Assembly (NCBI GenBank): GCA_002633005.1
Contig: NMRA01000185.1
Location: 371,854 to 435,853 of the forward strand
DNA length: 64,000 bases
Source of the DNA: Phoronis australis
Taxonomy: Eukaryota > Phoronida > Phoronidae
Direction of reading: 5' to 3'
Shown: positions 34,179 through 46,100 of the stretch, piece after piece
How the letters are laid out: each line of letters opens with the position of its first letter
Numbering within the stretch: position 1 is the first letter of the stretch
Notes under the pieces: generated by a model
The model's input: only the letters and a program-made list of their open reading frames with translations
Told to the model about the DNA's origin: nothing
Databases searched by the model: none
Program-made: the position numbers and the translations under genes

Positions 34179-37100
34179 ATGACTATTTTGCCAAAAAAGA
34201 AGTCGCAAAAAGAAAAAAATGAGCCAGAACAAGTGGATCATTCGAAGGTGCACAGTCACAATCCAGCAGCTGAAACTCGGACAGGTCGCGTAAGGACATC
34301 ACCCCCACACTGGTCAAGTACTGTCCAAAGGGACGAAAAATTAGCTTCTCACGATCCTGGTGGAAGCTATGATCCACTCGAAAGCGGCACTAGTCACAAC
34401 AAGCGAAGACATCGTTCTCCGCAACACAGACGGGAGCGCAAGCAACACCGTCATTCGAGTGCCCATATTGCGACCACCTCAAAACACGACTCGAGTTATG
34501 ACAAGTGTTCCGCCCCCGAACCAGAGGATCCGTTGTCCGGTTACAACAGTGGGGATGAATACGACCCGCCTGCTTGTCCTGAAAATGTTGAAGAGGTGCA
34601 ATTTTTGTGTTACCACTCCTGGTTACCAGTGTGGTGGCACACTGATAGTTAATTAGATGAGGGATTGCAAGCCCAGTGTGGTATTTTTGGGTAGAGTTCA
34701 GAAGTGCTAGGACCTCGTTAGAAGAGCAAGACTTCTTGAGATTGCACGAGATATTGCTGTGTATTTTCAATGAGAGCACGTGATTTTGACCAGATTGTAC
34801 TCGTTGCAAGACATCTATTGAACTCTACACTCTACAACTCCAAAACTTATGAGTGTAGAACAGTGGATTTGGTAGTGTTCTATTTCATGGGCTTCTAGCT
34901 TTTCATACAGTTTCAATTCTAGCCCACTGTACTTGTTGCCTGTTTTCAAATTATGTTAGGGCCCATATTTGGGAAGATTCAATGTTACTGTTTTGAAAAT
35001 GTTCGCTTTATTAGAGTGATGTTTCGAAGGGGTACGCTATTAAAGAATGTGATTTTAGAGTACCCAGAACAGTGCCATAGGGGCTTTTTCAAAACCATTT
35101 GTTTCACAATTTCTTGTGTAAGTGATTAAACATACATATTAAGTTAGTGGATAGCTGTTTTGCAGTAAAATGTGTCCGTGGCAGGAGTGCCTGAGTGCTG
35201 TTGGAGTTAAGATATCATGATAATGACTTTTGTGTTTGGTAATAGGTTTTACATTGTATGTCAATAGTGCGCACTGTTGGTCCTGATAACTTAGTGGATT
35301 AGAATGTCTGCACTCTTAGTAGAAAAGTCCCAGGTTCGAACTCCGGTCGGGGTAGACATCTTTTTAGACTTTACATGATGTGACCAACATATGACGTTTG
35401 TGAAGACTAGTAATTCTTGCTTACATGATATCAACGCTCTGATTTATAATGACACAGTTAAATGTGTGTGGTATGAACAGGTGGTCTCCGTCCGCTAATT
35501 TTAGCTGTTCAAGATCTGCACAGAGATAGTCATTGACGTCATTCTTCATTTCATGAATGCAATTCTTATCCAATAAAATTTTTTCTTCTCACATTCGTTA
35601 CAATTGGTTTGTTGTACTTTTCTCACGAATCACAGTTAAGTAAGGAACTTAGAATCACTGGTCACTAGAACGTGCAGTACAGAATAAAGTGTGGTTCGTG
35701 AAGAAAGAATTGCAAGAAAAGAATTGTTGTGCTTGAGAAAGGAAATTCAGGTCATGATAAAAGAATGATTAATAAGAAGTAAACAACAGAATGTACAAGA
35801 GAGGGCGTTGTTCTTTACACTAGATTCTCTCTTGTAAATTGTCTCACACTCTATTTTTCACGTGACTTTTTTCAGTTGGAGGCTCGATTTGAGAAGAGAT
35901 TGAAAGACAAGTTTGGTTGGATTATCAAGAAAATGGGAACAGATGGTGCTTGCCTGTTCAGGGCCATTGGTATGTTATTGGGCTTATGGAATGTTATTGG
36001 GCTGATGGTGTGTTATCAGGCCGATGGTATGTCTGGCACCTTGACTGGAGATCATAAGATGCAGATTTTAGTCTCTCTGCCATGTTAAGTCATGATTGAC
36101 GTATTGTTATGGGGTTAATGTGGAACTGAATTTTAATGTGCTCTGTGATATCAAACCTATCTTTTTCTGAACAAGCTCACACCTAAGGAAAAATCCGTAA
36201 CTCATTTGTGATGCTATGTATGTTTGTTATACGCAACTTTAAATTTTTCTCATAAAAGTCATATTATTCCTATTCATTTTGGTTTATAAAGCATAAACCT
36301 GAAAGTTTCATATGAATTCGACCAATCATTTCTGAGATACGATGTTCCCTAGTTGCCCAAAATTGGAATTTTTCTAGGGTCTTACGTTTACCTTAATTGT
36401 GATGGGATGTTACAGTGTAAAGTGCATACTGGCGTCTATATGTTACAGTGTAAAGTGCATACTGGCGTCTATATGTTACAGTGTAAAGTGCATACTGGCG
36501 TCTATATGTTACAGTGTAAAGTGCATACTGGCGTCTATATGTTACAGTGTAAAGTGCATACTGGCGTCTATATGATGTAGTTTGTCCGATGACAGGTTGA
36601 TCAGCCAAGTCGTCACACATGACACGAGAATCTGAGGTTATCAGTTGTGTCCTTCGTTTCCCTTGTTAATTTCACAGCCATTTAGTTTTTACATTAGGTT
36701 ATAACTAAGCCTGGAAAAAATTGTCAGAGCATTATGTCTCAGAAATGTCTGATCGGATTCAAATGAAGCATTCAGATACCATGATTTATGCACTGTTCTA
36801 CAAAACACTGTTATAATTATTTTTGAAAGTATTCCTCTTCTGCATCAGATGCTATTGAAAATGTATTTTTTTATTTTTTGTGTAAGTAAAAGTTACATGA
36901 AACGAAAAAACGAAATACTTTGAATAAGACTGTTTACAGTGTTTTGTGATGTCATCTTGAATAAATGAATTGAAATAAATTCAGTCACATCATTAATAAA
37001 TAATGTTACTTGTGTCTCATGATCTAATCCACGACAACTGGGTATTTAATCAAAGTTATATTTTACAGGCTTTCAGCTTTCAGACTATTTGAAGATCTTA

Positions 37101-40100
37101 AATTAAATTTTACATTTTCTATGATAGTTGGCAGAATACACTGACTTTCTGATAACGCCACCAATGACCGACAAGACAGACATTTTCTTTTAATCCTAGG
37201 ATAATGTAAATATGATTTTCTATCTACAGCCGATCAAGTTTATGGTGATGAAGAAATGCACTCGGTGGTCAGAGGTCACTGTGTCGATTATATGGTATGT
37301 ATGTCTTTATCTAATTAAAGTCAAAATATACCAACTAGTTGCTTCATCTAGTGTTCGGCTGCAATACCAGTCATTTCCAGTCGTATTGCTTTCCTCATGT
37401 AAAATTTGTTGAAGCTCATTGGCCTGGAGCGCATCTGTCACTTCTTTCCAAGCTCAGGAAATGCTAATCTGAGTAGGGAACATGTCTTAGCCAATTTGTA
37501 AATCGTCCAAAGTTTATTTCGGTAGATGGGTTCAGCTTTAAGTCGGAATGTAACCTTTTGTGGTCGACATTGTACGTTTTTCTCACTATTAAGGGTGTTA
37601 ACCTTAGTCAGGTCCAAAAATGTCAGCTGGTCACCGTAAGCTGTGTTCTTTGGTGTTCTGATTATTTGGGTCATTGTCGGTAGCAAACTGATTTGTGCAG
37701 TGATTTCAAAAACGTTTAAAATGATTCAGTTGTTAGACATGTAGCGTTGCATTGTGCCACATTGTCACGCTTATGGTATGAATAAATATTTTGTTAATTT
37801 CATTTCACAAAAAATAACTAACACTTTTCTAAATTAAGAGTCATAAACTTGTTCACTCTACGGAACTCCGTCATTATTTCTCTGTTGAGACTGGTTTTGA
37901 TCTTTAAGTGTAACTTGCAGGATAATTCTTCATCTCTGATTGCTTGGCCAAATTGGTTAAAAACACAACATATAGCAACGATATGAATATTAAGTGGGTT
38001 GAAAATTGCCAAATGATTTTAAGAATGAGTTGTAAAAATGAACGGTATCCAGTATGAGCCTGTTAAGTACATCATTTGTTCAAAGGTCACCTATTTGCAG
38101 AATTTTTTGTTTTCTCATTCACAAGTTGTCATTGAATACAATTGCATTTCGTTTAGAATGAATTAAGTTAATATAGCATTGTCATTTAGTTGCTGCTGTA
38201 CATAGTTGGAGAGCCAACAGGCACTAGATCACCAGCCTGTCTTAAACTGTGGGTGTTTTTCACTAGGTAGGCTGAAGATTGGCACTACTATCCCGTGGTT
38301 ATTTTTTCTGGCACAAAAAAATGTTTCTTTATTCTGTTAGCTGCGAAAGTGTCATGTTTTTTCTGTCAAGATAATTTACCGTCTTGTAATAAATAAATGT
38401 TCAAAATGTAAAATGTTTTTGTTTTTCAGGCCAAAAACCACGACCACTTTGAACCCTACATCACGGAAGACTTTCACACATACATCAACAGGAAGCGAAT
38501 GGACAGTTGTCATGGCAACCACATCGAGATGCAAGCTATGGCCGAGATGTACAACAGACCTGTAGAAGTATACCAGTACTCGTTAAGTAAGGCAAAATAT
38601 TTAGAATAAAGTTCACTTCTGACCATGCGGCACGAGTCAACACCCCTTTCGTTTAAAAAAATTTGATTTAGAGAGTTTACCGTTATGAAATTGGTCTCAA
38701 ATTATTCCTTAGTTTAATTAGAGGTGATTTCAGGGGCTCGAGAGAACTGATGGTTTGTTATTACTTGAGACGAGGCTACTAGTTGGCTTGTCACGGCATG
38801 TCATTTTAAGCGCTAAACACGGTCTCAAGAAAAAACGAATTGTTAACTCTGTGAGTCCATAAATCACTTCTCACCTGAAGAAGGAACATGTTGAGACCAA
38901 TTGTATTGCGGTAAGCTGTCTAAATTAAAAGTTCACTTCTTTGACAGAACACAGGTTTATACAGCCAGTTTGAGTGTAATAATAAAGTCGTTGAGATCAC
39001 CTGTACAACTTAAGTGTTGTAAAACTTGTGCAAGCCGGACATGCGTACGCCGGGTCTTGGCTTAATGAATTTAATTTCGTGGAACACTGGTTCAAGTTTC
39101 ACCACTTAGTCCTTCAGATAAGTCGGAGTTTGACTTAGTCCAACGGAATCCAACTGATGCAAGTTTTACTGTATATGCGTTCACAAAAATAACCATGCTA
39201 TAAGTGGAAGGAGCGGGTGGAGAGAAACAAAAAGTATTTAAGCGAAGTGCTGTGACTAAAATTGCATTGTAACGATGCAACATTATGACCACTCTCGAGT
39301 ATAGTACAAACTAAAAATGATGACACATAATTCTGTGCAATGAGCAGGGCCTCAAACAGTAACCATCTGTCAGTTCTTCAGGGCTTGGAATTCTCTTTTA
39401 ATGGGATTTCCTCTTTTAGTTTCGATTTCCTCTTATTTGATTTCCAGTTTCCTCTTTTTCGTCTCTTTTTGTATCTGATTATTTTCACTTTGTTCATGTA
39501 AAACCGTATATCTCAGTTAAATTTTACAACACAAAAAGTATTTGTGTCACACATGCACACATTTATTTGTGGAACGATACATCACCTGAAATTTTTTTCT
39601 CTTTTTTGTCGTTCCAAGCCCTGAGCCCGGTCTCCAATCTTTATGCTCAAAATGGAACTCGAAATTAGGTTTGGCATTTTCTACTCAACTTTTGGGCGAA
39701 CTCAAGATAAGTGTCTATTATTCTATGCTCGAGTACACAATAACTTACGTAGATAATTTATTGCTCTTAGTTCAAAGTTTGCAAACCCAATATTAAAGCA
39801 TTAAGTTTGAGTTTGAACTCGAAATTTCGAGTTTTTACTCGAGTTTGTAGCACGAATATAAGGGTCTTCAAGGGCAAACTTGAACTAGAAACTCCTATGC
39901 ATAAACTATAATGTATTCGAGCACAGTCTGATAACCAATAATCTTAAGTTCGCACAAAAGGAGCAGAGAAATTGCCAAAAATAGTTTCGAGTTTGTTTCG
40001 AGTACAAAGATTAGAGACCGGGCCCTGGTTCTTTCCTAGTCCGTAACTCACTTCAAAATCTGGGTAAGGACCAAGTTGTGACCAGTCTTGAAATGGGTAG

Positions 40101-43100
40101 TGGTCTAAATCAGAGATGGGCGGGTTTCTTTGACAGAAGGCGGGTTTATGGAAGCTTTAACGTCATACAGTACTTTCATTGGTCAATTCATCTCGTTTTA
40201 GAACCAATTAATACCTTCCATGGAGCCTATAGAACAGACGACGAGCCAATACGGATCAGTTACCATAGGAATGTCCACTATAACTCCATACGTGATCCTT
40301 ATAAGGCAACAGTAGGCGTCGGTCTAGGACTCCCAGGCTACCAACCAGGGGTAAGACTAAATGGTGGTCAGCTCTGCAATAGTTGGTCTATATGTTGAGG
40401 GACAGTGAGTCTGTAACTATTATTGTTGCGAGTGAAACATAAACTACATTGATTTTAATGCAATTTTGTAGGAGATATTTCACCACTCGACTGGGCGATT
40501 CACATAACTGTTACTACTACATTTATATTAAACAAATAAATGCAGAAAAATCAGAACCCCAACTGGGTATCGAAGCACAGGTCTCTAGACTGCCGGTCTA
40601 GTGCTCTTACCACTGAGCTACTGGGGACTGTGCAATTAGTGTTTGCAGCTATCTGTTGTGTCATCCATCCAATGTGCGACATTTCGCCTTTTCGCACGAG
40701 ATTTGGACAACTATATAGTCAGCCAGTATTGGCCAACGTCAACATCTAATATTTACAAAATCTTATTAACACATACTGATAAATGTCATGAAGACACAGT
40801 GACCAAGTGAATGCTCTTGTGATTTCAATATGCTTGTACATTCTTAACTTTGTTGGATGTGGACACAAACTTATTAACTGGTGTATCTGTTCTAAGTGAA
40901 TTCCAGATTACGATCCACTCGAGATTATGTAGGATGCTTGAAAAATGGTCGAATATAGCAAACTTCGGAATTTTAAAATCGGCGCATAGGTATGCAAAGA
41001 CTGTCTTTGTTTACGTGTGTGCCGATTTTAAAGTTCGTACTCATATTTTGGCCAAAAACAAATGTGATCAAACTTGGGAATATGATGTCTTCAAAATGAA
41101 TGTTTGAGATACCATGTTTATGCATTGCTTTCCACTATTGAGAATTGTTCTGTAAAATTTTCCACTTTTGCATGAGGGGTGATCAAAAAATAGGACTGCT
41201 ATAATTTTTATGAAAAAAGTTGCATAAAACAAAAATGAAATGGTGATTTATGAAACTGTAACAGTGTTTTTGAGAACATTTATATCGAGAGCAAAAGGTG
41301 GTCATGTTATTGATACCATTGTTTTGATATTGATGTGTCTTTCCTTTTTCCTTATTTTACTAAAAAAGACATGGTCACATAACCAAATAAATACAAGATT
41401 GGTACAAAGTCAAAAATCAAATTCTTCAGACTTTTACTGTCAGAAAGTATATGCTTTTAGTGAGTTGAAATCGACAGTTTTGTAGATGTTTGTCAAAATA
41501 AACCGACAAGGTCCTACATAATCTCAAAAGCACAATGTTTGTCTCCACAGTGACAATACTCCTTGTAGATAGTAACACGTTAATACTACCAACATAAGGT
41601 TCATTAATTTTTTGTCAACCTGTATACTGATGCACTTATCATTCGTAGACCTTACTCTGATGCAAGTGTTCTGCTTATACTTGTACCTGCTCTCCTACCA
41701 TCATCATACCTTAATACAGCGCTTAGTGGAGTCACTTTCTGAGCAAAAACATGTATTTTAGAGTTCGTGTTTGCTTGCGTGTGATCTACATTGTGTGCGG
41801 CATTACTCGCTATTGTTATAAGTTCTGTGCTTGTGTCTTCCAGCTTGCGGATCTTAACTTGATGAGAGATGCCACAAGACTATCTGAGGAGTGCCACATA
41901 GAACAGGCATGTTGTGTTTATGAGTGCGTGAGTCGTGTTGTTTGGCTAGCCTGAATATTGAAGTGGTGGTTGCCAGATAGCCTGTTTGCTGAAGAGTCTT
42001 TAGGCTAAAAATCAGTCTACAATTGACTTACCCTGTTTTAGTGAAATCAGCCTGAGACTGCAATTCGGAAAGTCTGTGTAGAACCGGGAAGTCAAAAGAC
42101 AGAAATCTTTATCCTTGGGAGGAGACCGAGTCCATGTATCATAAATTTTGATGGCGGCACACGGGTACAATGTTCTTGCTTCAAAAAGATTTTGTAAGCA
42201 TCAGTGAGGCTTTTGAGAAATGTAGAAGACTGAAAAATCACTAGTTGGCTGTCCGTAGTCTGAAGTAAAAGACAAAAGCCAATAGGTTCTTCAAGAAGCA
42301 GGCCCCAGTTGCTCTAGCACAGGTAGTGCAAACAGTTGCTCTAGTGCAGGTAGTGCAAACAATATTTATCCAGGATAACAGTAAATGAGATCCATCTTCA
42401 TGAGCAATAATGATCATCTGCCAGGTGGTAGTCGTGAATATGTATAAGAAATGTAGATGAACACTGGTATGAACATTGAAGGGACATGTAGTGTAGTAAA
42501 TAAATTACTGTTAATATGTGATGGTTGCTCCAGGAATATGGTGATTGGCTGCAAGTGACAGCATGGACAAATTTAAACGGTCACAACTTACTTCAGCCTG
42601 GTAATTTACGAAGTGTCACTTTCCCCTCAGTTGATACGCCCGTTTAACTGTTGATGTGAATAGAAGTGAAGTCGAGGATGAAGTAATTATAATCTACGCG
42701 CTTGAATGATCTGGTTCACGGATATTTTGCTTTAAAAATGTTTGCACGCAGTGATTTCCAGTCACTAGGTGGACAGTCGGGTGACTGGCGGTATTTCAGT
42801 ATTTCACCTGGGGTGGGGGGGGGGGNGGATTGTGGTTTAAGAGCCCTGTTTCTGTCATTTGACAACCCAGCTGTGTTGTTAAATATGCTGTTAACTTAAA
42901 CTTGGACGAATACTCCCAAGACAAGTGGGGTTTGTTTTAATTTACAAGACGGTTCATTACTATGTGTTATTACACAATACGCTGCTAATCCAAATTGTTT
43001 CTCAAAATGTTTCCTCGTGTAATTGCACTACAGCCTCAAATTTCGTGTTAAGCTAAACAAAGTTTATTTTAAGGAGCTTTTTTCACCAAGTGCCATTTCA

Positions 43101-46100
43101 ATAAAATATAAATTTCAAAAACTGAAAATTCAAAGACATCGGTTTCAAGGCATATTTCAAGGCATACCTCTTCTATTTCAAACCATGTGACTTGTGGGGG
43201 GGGGTAACTCCTTTATTTCAGACCATGTTACTTATTGGTAATTCTTCTATTTCAAACATGTTACTGAGGATGTTACTCTACTATTTCAAACCGTGTAACT
43301 CGGGATAACTCTACTATTTCAGACCATGTTACAAGACAAGTTACGCGAGACTGATTGGGAGGTAACTCAAGAGTCATTAATGGAGCAGGTCGCCAGAGAC
43401 TCCTACCTGCAATGGTTGAAAGACAATGACAAGAGGTGTCGTGAGAGTAGTTCAGTAAGTATGGCTGGCCTGGTAGTGCCATCTGTCTAAAGCAGTGTAG
43501 TGGTTATAGAAGGCTGTCTGTGGTGTCGTGAGTGTAAGTAGGAGGTGGCCTAGTAGTGCCATCTGTTATGTATTGTCTGGAGCAATGTAGTGGTTGTTGA
43601 TGGCTACATAGAATGTTGTGAGTGTAGCTCAGTAAGTATGTCTGACCTGGTAGTGCCATCTATTGTGTTCTGTCTAAAGCAGTGTAGTGGATATTGAGGG
43701 CTGCACAGGGTGTTATGAGAGGACCTCGGTGAGCACCTCGGTGAGCACCTCGGTGAGTATGTCTGACCTCATAAGACCAACTATATAGCATTGTAGTGGC
43801 TATCAAGGAAAGCACGAGGTATATTAGAAGCACCGCTATAAGTATGGCTGCTGCTCTTTTTCATGTTGCATAATGTAACTTCTCTCAATCCCATCCTGGT
43901 TTTAAGGTTGCTGTGTTGCAAGAACTAGTCACAGGTGAAGTTATATTGAGCTCAGCGTCAAGGGTTGAACTTCAGAGTAAGGTAAAATAGGATGGAAGTA
44001 CAAAATAACACCTTTGAGCTCCATTCTGACCACTGTACAGCCATACATAACAAGAAGTGTTAATATGCCTTGTTTCAGGAGTTGATTTTTTGTGACTGTT
44101 GAAATATTGTGTAAATCAAAACATTAAGGACTTGCCATGAGGCTACGGGATATCACAAGATGTTAGTCAGTATGCTCTTGTTGTGCCTTTAACAATTTGA
44201 TGATTCGCTTCTCCGAATTTACCAGATTATGTTTTTCTCTGGAAAATGTATTTTGTCATTGAAATGAAATAATTTAATGCAATTTTATTACTACTTGTTA
44301 ATTATTAGGCAGAAACAATTTCACGTCTGACACTAAAAAATTATTTTCCTGAAAATTTGATTTTGAATCAAGATTATATCACCTTTAAGAAATGTGTAAT
44401 TGTGCTAAGTTATAGAAAAGTTAACACATAAAGAGATGACTTTACAAAAAATGATTGTGAAAAATTCACCTTCTTTGGTAGTGTCCCACAGATAGCACCT
44501 TGAAGATGTTAAAGCTGTCATTGTCTTTATTAATCCTCGTAGACCTGCAGTGCCAGCGCAACTAGCAGTTCCAGCGTCTGTACCAGCACAGCCCCTCGTT
44601 CACCTGAAGTAAGACTGAGCCTCTCCCCTCGGTCAGGACAAGGTAGTCCCAAGGCTACAGACGCAGCAGTCGACCTTCTCTTACCCATCTCTCCAAAACC
44701 ATGTGGTTCGAAACAAAAATCTCAACCCAGTAAGTGCCGTTGGTCAGTGTACTGTTAAAGCGAGGTGACACGCGCTTCCAGAGCACATAAAATCTGCAAT
44801 TTGAAATGGTTTCTTCTGCCCTTGACATACATCTGTGTCCCAATATAATAGATTGTGATTAACCATTGATATACATATGTGTACCACTGTAATATGTGGT
44901 GTAACTTGGCGTTAATATACGCTTTTCCCTTGTGTAATCGAAAGTGAGCCTAGTTATGCACCCACAATCTCGCAATTAGCTTGATGTCCCAATTTTTTGT
45001 CGACCTGTATTGTTATTTTCCTGAAGCTACCAGAGTTGGGTATTCTTGTAGCCAAAAAATAATGGGGATTCACACAAATTAATTACAGGTCAGAAGAGGC
45101 ATTTATGGCAGAGCTCCTAAATACTCGGTTGAGTGACTGTTGGTCTGTGCTGAGCAGTATCTGATCTCTTGCTGTAGTGCCACCTCCCCTCACTGATTCT
45201 GTGGTATTACCCACAATGCTGCACACCAGTGTTACCTGCAGCCGTGCCAATCACCAGTTTACAGCAAAGCTATATAACTTTGACATTCGTCGTGCTCTTG
45301 TTGTCCCTCTATGCTCCGAAATGTTTACTTAGTAACACTTTGGCCGTTCGAGTATGTGATCTGTCAGACGCTGCGTTTTTCTACCTCCATGAAAGCGAGT
45401 AGTAACTGTTGGTTTTAGAGATGGGAATACGGGTATATAATGTGTAGCGGTAGGATTTCATCTCTGACCAAAATGTTAAAGGGACATTCTCAGTGAGAAA
45501 AGTAAATAAAAATTTTAAAGGAAAGAGCAGTAATGCAGTCTTGAACCCTATACTTCCGCTTTTGCAGCTGAATGCTCTACCGCTGAGTTAAGTCGTTAAA
45601 TAGCAGAGTGTTTTAGCGGTGTTGAAATGGTATGCACTGGCCTTGATTTCAATGAATGTCTTGCAGGCAACAGCGAGAATTGGGGATTTATAACAAAATA
45701 ACAAGAACACATTAATGAATTGTATTGTGTTTGAGCTGTGGTCATAGCAGTAACTTCAAAAACGTTTGACAATAATCACAAAATTGTGATTTTCAGACTG
45801 AAAAATGGTTAATGTTCCTTTAACGCTGGGTTTGACAGTCTAGCTTGAGTTTGTACATCCATTGAACGGCGTCTCCCCCGTACAATACTTATTGGGCGGA
45901 TCCAGAGAAGGGAGTCCAGATCCCCCCTTCTCGGTTAATTTCAGTGTAATGGAGGAATCACATACACCCCCTATATTTGTCCTTTGTCTGACCCCCTGGA
46001 CAAAATCATGTTAACACGGTCATTGTTTACTTATTTTGCACAAAAATAACTGCCAACTTTGTGAGTTTTCTATTATTCAGAAGTTGGTTAATTTGCTGCA

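Noticed and set aside
36353-36620. Repeat proteins on both strands (11-residue periods)
   Set aside because: They are produced by a perfect 33-bp minisatellite inside an OTUD5 intron.
40557-40626. Functional tRNA gene
   Set aside because: Position 33 is C and the T arm does not pair.
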